From: Peronospora farinosa
Taxonomy: Eukaryota > Oomycota > Peronosporomycetes > Peronosporales > Peronosporaceae
Direction of reading: 5' to 3'
Assembly: GCA_947646735.1 (NCBI GenBank)
Contig: CANTFK010000985.1
Span: 310,001 to 374,000, forward strand
Length of the DNA stretch: 64,000 nt
The notes under the pieces are model-generated. The model was not told the origin of the DNA and did not search any database. It worked only from the letters and a program-made list of their open reading frames with translations. This document shows positions 9,628-19,680 of this stretch, in pieces. Each line of letters begins with the position of its first letter. Position 1 is the first letter of the stretch. The translations under genes and the position numbers were made by a program.

Positions 9628-11470
9628 ATGAGCTCTACCGGGAAGTCTGTATTTGTGCCGACGCAGGTACGAGATGCTTGGTTTCAAAAGCTACGGTCAT
9701 CCGTGGCAAACAAAGGATGTTTTGACTGCAACAAGCGTCATCCGACGTGGGCTACGGTCACATACGGTGTCTTTATCTGTCTGGACTGTTCGGGTTACCA
9801 CCGTCGACTAGGCGTTCACCTGTCGTTCGTACGCTCTATTGATATGGACGAATGGACCGAGGATCAACTTAAAGCCATGTCCGAGGGCGGCAACGCAGAA
9901 GCTCGTAAATTCTTTAAACAATACGGTGCAGCCGAGATGACAAGTGTACGATTTCGCACGACGGAGTCAAGGATCTTTTTTTTGTATTGACGTCAGTGTT
10001 TTTTGGTATTGGAATTGTACAGATTGAAGCCAAATATAACTCTAAAGCAGCACAAATGTACAAGATGGCACTAATGAAGAAGGTCAAGGCATCAAAGTTG
10101 CAGTTTGTTGCTCCGGAAGTGGAAGAGGTACAAAAAATAAAGGTGGGTACATTATTGTGGTTGTAGCAATGCGAACTACACTTATGGTGTATTTTGTTGT
10201 TACTGTGAGCAGGAGATTCGAGAGAATGAGATTGATGGTCTTGAGGCGCTGGTGAAACATGTGGAGATTAAGAGTGACATCGGTACGACGACAGCTGTCA
10301 ATGGACATTTGAAGCGCGAAGTACCTGCTGCTGTTGCTATGAAGAAGCCGTCATCGGCTACACCTTCGCCACTGCAGGCGGGTTTACTGAGTGTCAACCG
10401 TCCCGTTGTACTGCTGGGAGCGAAGGCTGGTGAGGCAACAGCATCTGCTACTACTGTCAGTACTGGACGATTGAACACGCGCAGCAAGGTAAGGAGGGTT
10501 GTATTTTGTTCAAGTGCGTTGCATTTGCATTGTTTGTTTACTTACTTTAATGATTGTTTGTTATGACAATAGGCTACTCGTCTTGGAGCCACAAAGCTGT
10601 CGACAGGAGGCAAGGCGACCCGTTTGGGAACTAGTAAACTGTCGAAGGGTGCAGACGACTTTGATTTCGACGACATTCCATTTGAGGTGCGTCAGCATCA
10701 ACTATCAAGTAGGGGATGTCGTGACAAAATTTGCTGATAAAGTTGCGTATGCTTTGTGCTTTACTGATAGAACCCGCCTCCACCTCCTCCTTCTGCTGAA
10801 GAGTTATCAGCTGTGAAACAGATTAATGATGACGAAGCACTTGCACGAGCATTGCAGGAGGCTGAGACGTAAGTGTACAGTCCGATCATCTCTATCTATA
10901 TGTAAGCACCTGACTTGCTTGTGAATGATGCTACGCAGTGAGCGCATTGCAACCAAAGCCGTTTCTACGTCGGCAACGTATCAGTCCGATTCAAGTCAAC
11001 ATCAGAATCTCGACAAGTACAAGAATGCCAAGTCCATATCATCTGACAACTTCTTTGGCAGTGAGGTGGTACAAGCAGATAGCTCGCAGCTGTTACGATT
11101 TCAGGGTTCGCAGTCGATCTCGAGTGACGCGTTTTATGGCAACAATACCAGAGGTCGCTCTACTTCTGGAGAGAGTACGTTTGTTTTCTATTTGTTGTCT
11201 ACAACGATTTAGCAAGGTGGTTCCTAACGATATACCGTTGTGGTGGTGACATGTCAACTGCAGTGACTGATGAGGCCGCTTATCAATTACAGCTGATGAA
11301 GGACAGTGTGGCCAATAAGGCGACCAAGGTAAATTGTGGTACAGCGACATTTGGTCAATTGCTACGTCTTTTGTATGCTCACGATACATTCTTATTTGTT
11401 TTCATTGATGCAATAGCTAAAGAACATGACGAGCGGGTTTTTCAACGACCTGCAATCGCGCTATTCGTAG
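9628..11470 (+). CDS. ADP-ribosylation factor GTPase-activating protein, ArfGAP2/3 (Glo3) type
   Basis: Activates GTP hydrolysis on Arf1 during COPI vesicle cycling at the Golgi. Eight exons join cleanly: 9628-9945, 10023-10142, 10213-10488, 10573-10686, 10771-10868, 10939-11174, 11264-11328 and 11417-11470 (426 residues). The N-terminal ArfGAP zinc finger is C-x2-C-x16-C-x2-C at residues ~31-54, followed by the invariant GYHRRLG arginine segment. The GLG-type repeats ATRLGATKL and ATRLGTSKL are followed by the SISSDNFFG and SISSDAFYG motifs. These correspond to the Glo3 regulatory motif that separates ArfGAP2/3 from ArfGAP1. The exon 3 acceptor may be 3 nt upstream (tandem AG). No single ORF covers the gene because of the intron density. 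Confidence 0.88.
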
Positions 11471-11735
11471 GCGATGAGCAGAGTGTAGCTATCTTTTAGG
11501 ACCATATCGCTTCTGTCCACGTGGCAGTCTGTGCACAGTTAATATAGCCGGATACTGGAAATGGACTGATTCTCTTAACTTGACATTTGTATGATATCAG
11601 AGATCTAGAATGAATACCTCTTTATTTTGTTGCCGTATCCCTAATCGAATTGCGTTGCTATTTTCCACGACCACGTGTCACTTCAAACGTCATTTCTGAA
11701 TAATCAGTGACCTGGTCATTTATACCTTTGTAACA

Positions 11736-12501
11736 ATGTGGAGCACCAAGCAAATGATGCTGCTGGCTCTCGTAGCACTTGTACTGGGCTCCGTCCCAGC
11801 TGTACAAGCCGACGAAAAAGAATGTGAAGGTCGGTCTTATTCCTGCAATTGTATTGATGTAAATACTTGAGACTTACAGCATATTGGTATATATATCGTT
11901 GATACAGTGTGCATCAAGGTGATTAATGACATAAAAGCCACGTATGCAAAGCTGGTGGAGGAGAAACCCAAGAGCAAGAAGCAGGATCTAGCTGAGACAG
12001 CTGTGACTAAACTCTGTGGCAAGAAGCTGAGCACCAAGGACAATAAGCTGGTACAGTGCTGCAATGCAATGCAATGGCTGGCAGCAGCTACTATTGAAGT
12101 TGAACTGACAATTTGTATCTATTTCGAATGTCTTGATACAGTGCTACAATCTGGAGCCTCTGAAGAAGGATGTGGCTCGTCAGGTGGTGTTCAAGAAAGA
12201 TTCACACAAGATCTGCAAGTCTTTGGAGAAGAAGAACCCAGACTTTTGCTCAATGCGATACCGTACGTTGCATTGACAATGATATTGGGACATGGCAATG
12301 CAATGGGTTTAACTGGGGTGTTTTGTGTTCTGTGATGATATAGCCGTCAAGACGGATGCTAACACAGATTATTCAAAGATGCGCGTGAAGCAGCTTCGAA
12401 AGATTTTGGGAGAGCGTGGAGTCGAGTGCATTGGATGCGTGGAGAAGGCCGATTTTATTGCCAAGATTAAGGCCACGGAATCGACTCATGGAGAGTTGTA
12501 G
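11736..12501 (+). CDS. MANF: MANF/CDNF-family ER protein
   Basis: MANF-type proteins are ER-resident, stress-induced proteins with a saposin-like N-domain and a SAP-like C-domain; in animals they are also secreted neurotrophic factors. Four exons: 11736-11829, 11908-12050, 12142-12262 and 12344-12501 (171 residues, the family's usual size). Residues 1-25 form a signal peptide ending AVQA. The N-domain has six cysteines in the MANF order (CEVC, LCGKK, CYNLEP, ICKSL, FCSM). The C-domain has MRVKQLRKIL followed by a CIGC redox-type motif and a helix. It ends in HGEL, a KDEL-like tail suggesting ER retention. It lies tail-to-tail with a SERP1/RAMP4 gene 270 bp away. Confidence 0.85.
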
Positions 12502-12771
12502 ACACACAAAGCAGAGTCGATGAGAGCTCCAAGTACCGGCAATCATCGTTGCAATCCTAGCGTGTAATTGTGGAGCTTCGTGGACAATACACTACCTAAT
12601 ACAGTACTGCATACTGCATGAAAAATTAGCTTTAACCTTTTTTGTTGTGATAATTTTTCGCTATTTTTTGATAAAAAAGTGATATTTCTATTACATTAGT
12701 GACAAGACAATGTGCTATTTGTCTCGTCACTTTGTACCATATGAAGCAAACATTCCAGGACGGTAATCCGT

Positions 12772-13038
12772 TTACAGTCCAAGATTTGCTGTCCGTAAAA
12801 TCTGGATTATAGACGATCCCACCAACACGAACACGAAAAAACCCAGCAGCAAAGGACCGACGCTGTACCCCTTCTCCTCCTGCAACAATCAACATCGTTT
12901 GTATCAGCAAGTATACAAACCAGTTGCTGTAGCTATTACAAGTAGACAAACCTTTTCAGGCTGCGAAACAAGGCCACGCTTTGTAATATTCGCCAAGTGT
13001 TTCTCAGAACGAAGACGAATCTTTGCCGGGGCCGCCAT
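12772..13038 (-). CDS. SERP1: Stress-associated ER protein SERP1/RAMP4
   Basis: A tail-anchored Sec61-associated protein that stabilises nascent membrane proteins during ER stress. Two exons, 13038-12952 and 12879-12772, give 64 residues, the family size. The product begins MAAPAKIRLRSEKHLANIT, contains KRGLVSQPEK at the splice junction and continues with EKGYSVGPLLLGFFVFVLVG, a single C-terminal membrane anchor ending near ILRTANLGL. The KH.xNI..RG motif and the SVGP..L start of the anchor are diagnostic for RAMP4. The intron (12880-12951) has a GTTTGT donor and TTGCAG acceptor. A CCAAT-containing, Inr-bearing promoter lies upstream. The gene is easy to miss because each exon is under 110 bp. 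Confidence 0.85.
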
Positions 13039-13094
13039 AATGTCGTTCTTTTGTGCAAATGTTATAATGATCACGATACAAATGTCAACTTTAT

Positions 13095-13101
13095 AATGAG
13101 C
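13095..13101 (-). promoter_or_regulatory. Initiator-like GCTCATT upstream of SERP1
   Basis: On the minus strand GCTCATT lies 57 nt before the SERP1 ATG and matches the first half of the oomycete Inr. The FPR half is poor. A CCAAT box (reverse strand) lies just upstream at about 13113. Confidence 0.4.
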
Positions 13102-13311
13102 ACTATTTTTGACCAATTAGAGGCTTGGCCACGTGTCGCCAAAGTTATGTTTTAGCACCAGATATACGTGGACCACATGAGATTACGTAAATCCAGCCTG
13201 CATGAAACGCATGCAACATCTTCATGAACGAGTATACGAGTGTATCAACGGGAACAACAAAAGATATACGGCACAGCACTATACTGCATCGTAATAGCTA
13301 GACCCAGAGCT

Positions 13312-14865
13312 TTACTGGCGCGCGTTGATCTCGCTGGCCAACTTGTTCTCCAGCAGCATGTGGCTTTCAGGCGCAAGGCCGACGCAAGCGCGGAAGAGAT
13401 TAATCATACACTCACGCTGCGCAAAGAGCGCGTTCACCACGGGAGTGCCACGTGGGACGAGTGGTGCCTTGAGCATGTAGCTGAGAATCGACAGGATCGA
13501 GTGCAAGTGCTCGAAGTCTGAGGTGCCTTCCTTCTTGATCGTTATGCGCTCAGCGAGCTCGCAAACGAGAACCAGGTCCAGAATCAACGGCGAAGCCAGC
13601 AGCGAGTCCTCGCACGTGTTGTGCATCGAAATGGTGTTATTGCCATTCATAAAGATCTTGGACGTATACTCGTCCAGTGCACGCTTGCTGTCGCCCACAT
13701 GCGGCACGTACTTAATCACCACAACGTGGTCCGGGTGCTCGTTCTCCTTGTACAGCAGACGGTTGGAGGCCACCATGTCGTCCACGACGTTCGACTTGGA
13801 AATCTCCTTCGAGCGAAACTGCTGCGGAGCCGACAGGTTCTTGCCATCATTGTTTCCCAAGTGATTGTAGCTCACGATAGACGTGGGCTTGATACCAGCT
13901 GACACGAGAAAGTCCACAAGTACAGACTTCATCTTGGTCTGGCCCGACTTGAAATCGTCACCACCCACGAACACCTTTTTCTCTTCAGCCAAGTCTAGCA
14001 CACCGGGCACGAAAGTGTTCTGTGGACTGCCATTAATGTACGAGCATCCCTCAAGAATTGAGGCCACAGCGAAGATAGTGGAAGGCGACACCTCCTCCTC
14101 ACCGGCCTTAATGGACTCGAGCAGATTGGCCGACGTGTCGTTCACCCCCTCCACTATGTCGGAAAACCGCTCTGTGTTAGCAGACCACAGTACAATGACC
14201 TTATCCAGGTTGTTGCTCTGCTTAAAATCACGGATCTGTTTGCGCACATCATCGAGGTTCTCCTGCTTGGAGCCCTTAAGTAAATTGTTCGCGCGGTCAG
14301 CCTGGTTGGCAGCGATGAAGTCTGGGTAGTAAATGGATGGCAATGGCTTGATCTTTTCCAAATACGGCACCAGCTGGCGCTGCAGGTCGTGGTCGAGCAC
14401 CTGGGCACGCTTCATAGCCTCAGCTAGATTGTGGGATGAAATGTCCCATCCACCGATGACCAAGTCATTGGGCGACACCATCGGCAACAGGTTGTGGAAC
14501 GGAATGTATACGCCCTCACCATTGGCGTTCGTGCCAAGACGAACAGTAGAGGCCTGGGTGACGGAACCAAAGTAGTTAGGCTCTTGCACACCCTCCTTAG
14601 TAGTCCACGTGATGTGGTGCTTGTTGGCGAGGATGCTAGCCACCAGCGTCGAGCCGTTGTTGCCTCCCAGACCCACAATCATGACACCGAGTTTTGGCAC
14701 TTTACGCTGCGTCTTGAACGTATACTTCTCTTCCAGGGGTGTAGCCACAGTCCCCTCCACACGCGTTGTAGTGTACGTGTACTGCGACGTGATTTCATCG
14801 TCAGTATAGACGACGTTCTTACTGTTCACAGTAAAAGGTTCAGAAAAGAAATCGGACGAGGCCAT
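13312..14865 (-). CDS. INO1: Inositol-3-phosphate synthase
   Basis: Converts glucose 6-phosphate to 1D-myo-inositol 3-phosphate using NAD, the committed step of inositol synthesis. The intact single-exon ORF has 517 residues, as usual for eukaryotic INO1. The Rossmann motif [19 protein letters not shown] is near residue 68. It is followed by the [19 protein letters not shown] block, then [19 protein letters not shown] and [15 protein letters not shown]. The C-terminal [17 protein letters not shown] block completes the active site. The ATG at 14865 follows a near-perfect core promoter. Divergent from the small gene at 15459. Confidence 0.96.
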   Translation of the reverse strand: MASSDFFSEPFTVNSKNVVYTDDEITSQYTYTTTRVEGTVATPLEEKYTFKTQRKVPKLGVMIVGLGGNNGSTLVASILANKHHITWTTKEGVQEPNYFGSVTQASTVRLGTNANGEGVYIPFHNLLPMVSPNDLVIGGWDISSHNLAEAMKRAQVLDHDLQRQLVPYLEKIKPLPSIYYPDFIAANQADRANNLLKGSKQENLDDVRKQIRDFKQSNNLDKVIVLWSANTERFSDIVEGVNDTSANLLESIKAGEEEVSPSTIFAVASILEGCSYINGSPQNTFVPGVLDLAEEKKVFVGGDDFKSGQTKMKSVLVDFLVSAGIKPTSIVSYNHLGNNDGKNLSAPQQFRSKEISKSNVVDDMVASNRLLYKENEHPDHVVVIKYVPHVGDSKRALDEYTSKIFMNGNNTISMHNTCEDSLLASPLILDLVLVCELAERITIKKEGTSDFEHLHSILSILSYMLKAPLVPRGTPVVNALFAQRECMINLFRACVGLAPESHMLLENKLASEINARQ

Positions 14866-14907
14866 TGTGATCTTGGAAAGTGCTTGGTAACTTGTTTGAC
14901 TTGAGGT

Positions 14908-14921
14908 AAATTCAAGAATGA
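14908..14921 (-). promoter_or_regulatory. Oomycete Inr/FPR core promoter of INO1
   Basis: On the minus strand TCATTCTTGAATTT matches the oomycete Inr/FPR consensus at 13 of 14 positions, 43 nt upstream of the INO1 ATG. Confidence 0.6.
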
Positions 14922-15186
14922 ATTCCTCTCGCTAAAAGGTATCGCTCACCCGGTGTGGTCCCCGTCAAAAACGATATACGGTGAACTTTTTCGATAGGGT
15001 CAAACCGTCGCATATTTTGCATCGCGACGAAATGGTTCCGACTATTTGGTTTAATTATGGGACACATTGTGCCGGTTCGATGAACGTGGTCGGATTGAGA
15101 CATTCTAGACTTGCACTTTTAGTTCGAGATCCGACTGTAGAAGAGCCATGCGCAACTTTAGGATTGCATTGTATCATTGCATTGTT

Positions 15187-15199
15187 GAACATTCTAGAA
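15187..15199. promoter_or_regulatory. Heat-shock-element-like triplet
   Basis: GAACATTCTAGAA is a perfect GAA-nn-TTC-nn-GAA heat shock element. It lies in the divergent region, 322 bp from the INO1 ATG and 260 bp from the ATG at 15459. A motif this short can occur by chance in 64 kb. Confidence 0.35.
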
Positions 15200-15458
15200 C
15201 TTACATGTACCGATCGCCAAAAATAACGGTGACATGCGCTAATAGTACGATAAAGTTTTATAGCGGTTACTAATCAGATTAGTATCATAATGTAGATTGT
15301 GTGCACCACAGGAGACGCTTGTAAAAGGATTTTAGCAGGTGTCTCGAATTGATAGCATCTATTGATTACATTTGTATAAAGAACGTGCTTCAAACAATTC
15401 CGAACAATCTCCCATAGAAGTTAGGCCAGGCAGTCTGCATTGCTTTGTTCTACCAGCA

Positions 15459-15868
15459 ATGATGGAAATTCCCGCCCCGCTAATGAACGGATCCATGATG
15501 TACCTGATGCTAACGCTGCTAACTTGTTTCACTGGAATTGGCATGGGAGTCACTGGCAAAATGAGTCGCGAGAACTCGTCGTACGTTGGGCGTTTTGTCT
15601 GTCTGTGATAGTCTCTATGTTTCATCCAATAGGGTAGACAAATGCTCAGTTTTGTTGCCGTGTAGGATCTTCGTGTTGTTGGCATTTATGACTGGCTTTT
15701 GTCTGTGGATGTTTTGGTGAGGAAGAAAATAACAACTGATAGCATCATTGTTTGAGCGGAATTTTTCTACTGACAAGTGTGGTGTGTGGTATTTTACTGT
15801 GAGGTAGGGCTTGCTGTTGGCTGCATCAGTGGCACATCCTGGTCGTCCCTACTTATGGTGCAGAATAG
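15459..15868 (+). CDS. Small two-helix membrane protein, possible V-ATPase subunit e
   Basis: Three exons (15459-15580, 15666-15716, 15808-15868) give 77 residues with two membrane helices, one about residues 13-32 and one about 43-58. A short polar loop (GKMSRENSS) separates them, and the tail is Trp- and Pro-containing (LHQWHILVVPTYGAE). The size, two-helix layout, charged loop and aromatic end of helix 2 (CLWMFWACCW) fit V-ATPase subunit e (Vma9), a Vo-sector component. The identity is inferred from architecture only. Phases agree at both junctions (2 and 2). A second ATG at 15462 could be the start. Divergent from INO1. Confidence 0.55.
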
Positions 15869-16174
15869 GTAACATGCTGCTGAGATATTGGCTGGGAGAA
15901 AGTGACCCGGCAGGTGACAAGTGCGAGAACCGACAACTTATGGTCTTTTTAGCGGACAAATCTGAATGAACATCGAAACGGAACAAGAGGTTCCATTTAT
16001 TTTTATTCCTACATGACAGTTTCTTGTGGGTCTGTAAAAGATCGTGAACTGTGTGTGAGCTCAAGTTATGTTTTTCTCTCATTTATACTGCAACAGCGAC
16101 GGCCATTTTTGCTGCCTAACGTGGCTATCGGTGCCCGCGTCGCTTTGGGCGTTGCACACACCAAATCCTGCAGC

Positions 16175-18202
16175 CTAGAAGCGAAATCGCACGCTTCCTT
16201 CAACTTCGTCTGCACTTGTACAAGCAGCTTCTTGGCCCATGCCGAAAGTAAATTGATGAGAGTTGAAGTCCATATCAGGTGTGATGTCGAAGTCTTCCTC
16301 ATCTTCGCCATCGAAATAGTCACGAATAATACGCACAGATTTCTCGTAGATGTCTGCAGGACATTGACACAATTAGCTACATACACGTGCCTTTTACCGA
16401 TAATTGCTAAGCTAGCTTACCTTCTTCGTGGTGAAACTGTAGGTTCTGGATCAGCTCAATACCATCTGCTTCTTCGATGTGTCGGACCATACAGTTTTCA
16501 GTGTCAGTCAGTGACATAGATGCCTCCCCTGCACGAAGAATGTTTTCCAGAGCGTCTAATGACACATTGATCACACGCGGATCTTGCACATCCAAGAGCT
16601 TTACTAAAGGAGGAATGCAGCCTGAGATCCAGCATTCGAACGCAAGTTAGTGACCTACAAAACCATAGCAACCATCAGCAATGGTCATACCTTGTTGTAC
16701 TAAATATTTGATTTGCTCTGGGGTGCCGCCGGAAGTGGCATTTGAAATAGCCCATGCAGCTTCTTTTCGGACGTCAAGCTCTACCGACATCATCTGAGAC
16801 AGCAGTGGTGGAATCACATTGCTATCGATCACTTCCTGAATCTGACCTGGTGTACCAGCCGTAATGTTTGATATCGCCCAGCACGCTTCCTTGCGGATCA
16901 GCTTCTTTCCATGTTTGAGGAGTGGCACGAAACGCGGCAGCACTATCAGGTCCAGCATCACCTGTGTTTGCTGCTCATTGCCTGTCACGATATTTCCGAT
17001 GGTGCGTAGAGCCGGCGTTTGGACGGATGTTAACGTGTGACCCACCAGGTCCACTACTCGTCGGCATACGCCAGCATCAATAACGGCCTGAATTGTCTCG
17101 GTCGTGCCGTCCGAGAGATATGAAAGCATCCAGCACGCATCCGTGACAACTTCCTCGTCCGGGGAATGAATCAAATGCGGGAGCAGTTTCAGCGCTGGGC
17201 TTACAAGAGCAAAATCTGGTCGGGGCTTACCCCGGCAAAAGTTCGATAGCGTCCATGTCGCGTTTCGCAATATAGAGAGCTTTCCGGAAGATCTCCGCAA
17301 TACTGCTAGCAACGGCATCATCGCACCCGCATTCAGCACCAAATCGCGACAATGCGGTGAATCACCCGAGATATTTCCTAATGCCCACACTGCTTGTTCA
17401 CAGACATCTTCGTTGGGAGAAAGTAGCAGTCCACAGAGCAGCTCAACCGCGCCACATCTGATCACCACCTCCGTGTGTTTCGTCGTGCCCGAGGCGATAT
17501 TCGTGAGCGCCCACGCAGCCTCAAACTGCATCTCTGGTCGATCATGCTGCTTTAGAAAATCCACAAGTAGCGGCACGACACCCAGGTTGATTACTTCCTG
17601 AATAGGCGGATCGATCTCTACTCAGCACCAAGACGACAAGAGTATCACCATTACACCATAGTTCTTCTCTACAAAACATCATACAGCTTCATACCAAGTG
17701 ACAAAAGCCGCCGTAACTTGGATACTGCGTTTGATCGCTCCATCGGGTCCAATGACTGAATCATTGCCGCAATCTTGGGCAAGTCTGATACCTACAACAG
17801 AAAAAGACACACACATCAAAAAAAATCATCTACTGTTCAGTCTGTCCATTTGGTATAGGAAAAGCGTACACTGACGCCGTTAAGGGAATGCATTGGCATG
17901 TCTGGACTCGTGCTTGCCATCTCCACACTCATGCCATTGCTGCTATGGTCCTGTTACAGGAGGATATAATTACAATACAGTTAGTACAATCTTCTTTTAT
18001 ATTCAGTACATTGTAATTTGTTGTTGTGTACCGAGGAAATCATTCGTCTTCGCTGGTTCAGTCGCTCTTCGCGTCGGTTCTTGCGGATTTGGATAGTAGT
18101 GTCCTCACGTCTCCGTCGCGTCTCATCGACGTCGATTCCTTTCTTAAAGTTGCGCATACGATCGGCAACACGCAGTGCGGAGAAGGAGGTGCTCGTAGCC
18201 AT
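16175..18202 (-). CDS. KPNA: Importin subunit alpha (karyopherin alpha)
   Basis: The adaptor that binds classical nuclear localisation signals and hands cargo to importin beta. Six exons (18202-18032, 17950-17870, 17791-17695, 17617-16691, 16621-16421, 16353-16175) give 551 residues. Exon 1 encodes the basic importin-beta-binding domain (ETRRRREDTTIQIRKNRREE). The large fourth exon holds ARM repeats with the conserved W/N positions (AAWALTNIASGT, AVWALGNISGD, ACWAISNITAG, AAWAISNATSG). After the repeats comes the acidic C-terminal tail (DYFDGEDEEDFD) that contacts CAS for recycling. Junction residues such as YLVQQG/CIPPL read through as expected for the family. Short introns throughout. Confidence 0.93.
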
Positions 18203-18750
18203 CGCTGCGCTGTACTGTACTCGTGTGAGATGATGTGATGTGCCCTTGATCCGAGTAATCGTCGAGTGGCATTTGAAACCTTGCCAAATATTAATTAAGA
18301 GAGGTCGTCCTGCTATTGCTTGGCAGTGAAATGTCGCTTTTTTTATGGCTTTATACATAAATAAGGCGTAATAAAAAAAGCTGGAATAAAAAAGTAACAC
18401 CTTGTGCAAAATAAAAATCAAAAACTAAATGTTTCTGCCCTAAATAGAGCAGGTTGTCCATTGTAGACCTGGATTTAGTCACTCGACGCTAAAAAAAACG
18501 ACAAAACCGCTGGAAAACGTTATTTCTTCGATGATGCTTCCATCCTATTGCTGCCTCTTCTGTTAATAACGGACTAAGAACGATTTAGCAACACATTTGC
18601 GCTGGACGTGAGGTTACACTAGGAAACTACGCGTGGACGAAGCTTTCTTAACACGTTGGAAAATGTGATCGAGGTCCTAGCAACCATGAACTTCTTCTGC
18701 AAACTTTAAGGTACTTACTTAAGCAAGTTTGAAATTGTTTTTTACATATT
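18203..18750. other. Upstream flank of importin alpha, no gene seen
   Basis: No coding signal. This is the last unique-looking host sequence before the retrotransposon nest, ending with the GTTCT copy of a split target-site duplication at 18751. Confidence 0.5.
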
Positions 18751-18979
18751 GTTCTTGTAATAGGGCACCCTCCGACTATACTGATTACAGTATAGTCTAC
18801 TTTCACTGATTACAGTGAAAGCAGGTGCCTCAATTACCTCTCTTACACAAGAGGCAGAGGAAGCTTTACTTCTAAACAAACGCTTAGAAGTAGAGGAAAA
18901 GAAAACTGTATATAATATACTTAACTATCTTAACAAAACTAATCTTTTATAACCTATGTTAACTATATTAAACTACAAC
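18751..18979 (-). repeat. Second half of a split solo LTR, with its target-site duplication
   Basis: 18756-18979, read on the minus strand, matches the distal part of the solo LTR at 32614-33076. It includes the TGTAAT-GGGCACCC end (inverted) and the CAGGTGCCTCAA segment. It is flanked by GTTCT (18751-18755), the reverse complement of AGAAC found before the other half at 33705-33709. Its inner edge carries ACAAC (18975-18979), the duplication shared with gypsy element Y. The two halves (241 and 224 bp, overlapping by that 5-bp duplication) sum to 460 bp, against 463 bp for the intact solo LTR. Confidence 0.85.
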
Positions 18980-19573
18980 TGTAGACGGGCACTTCTACGA
19001 AGTTGCCTCGTACTACGAGCACACACCTTATGCACAAGCGAGGAAGCGGTTAGACCATCTTATCTTCGCGTGCGAGGGTGGTTGGGAGGTTGGTCGACTG
19101 CTTAAGCAGTCGTACCACCAGTTGCCTCTCGCTTGAGCGAGAGTGCAACGAACTTCTTAACGCTTACAACACCGACGTCACGCAGAAGTTTCTCAACTTC
19201 TCGTGCGTGGTGTGCTTGTTTAAGTAAATTCAAGACTGAGATATATTTAATTAATTATAACTAAATATATATTTAACTACTGATTGGCTATATATATATA
19301 TATAGATAGATCGGATACGCGACTCTTTAGAAGCGTATCCTGTCGCATGATCTTAAATCTAGATTAAGATCGCAATTGACGTCCTTCTGAGACGTCGTGA
19401 TGCCTAGCTTCAACTAGCGTCATCCCTTCTCATGTGAATCCATCAATGGATATCACATTCACGAGGGTGGATCACACTTGTGTGTCGCACCCAAGTGACT
19501 AATCATGGATACTTTTAGACCAAACATTAAGTATATTACTTAATGTTTACGTGTAACTAGGTACCCTGTTACA
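18980..19573 (-). repeat. 3' LTR of gypsy element Y
   Basis: 594 bp, TGTAAC...CTACA on the minus strand. By eye it differs from the LTR at 33951-34549 by about five substitutions plus the length of a TA run. It is clearly more distant from the LTR at 44085-44682. Confidence 0.9.
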
Positions 19574-19587
19574 CCATCCCCCGTTTT
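19574..19587 (-). other. Polypurine tract of element Y
   Basis: Minus strand AAAACGGGGGATGG directly abuts the 3' LTR. The same tract occurs at 44071-44084 in element X. It primes plus-strand DNA synthesis. Confidence 0.75.
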
Positions 19588-19680
19588 AGAACGATGTTTA
19601 CATTTTATAAAACATCGCCTAAGAGACAGAGAGACTGGCGAGCCGTTTATAAACGCGCCGCTTTAGTCTGCTCAGTACTC

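Larger units (their letters stand above)
14866..15458. other. Divergent intergenic region between INO1 and the V-ATPase e-like gene
   Basis: Both flanking genes are transcribed outward from this 593-bp stretch. It carries the INO1 core promoter and a perfect three-unit heat-shock-element-like motif, listed separately. A second CATTCTAGA, also in the HSE-like motif, occurs at about 15101. No ORF of note. Confidence 0.5.

Noticed and set aside
12632..12949. 105-codon minus-strand ORF in the SERP1 locus
   Set aside because: Reads the second SERP1 exon in the wrong frame and runs through its intron; the spliced 64-residue RAMP4 reading is diagnostic.
15849..16519. ORFs on both strands over the end of importin alpha
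   Set aside because: Shadows of importin exons 5 and 6; the spliced minus-strand reading is complete and conserved.
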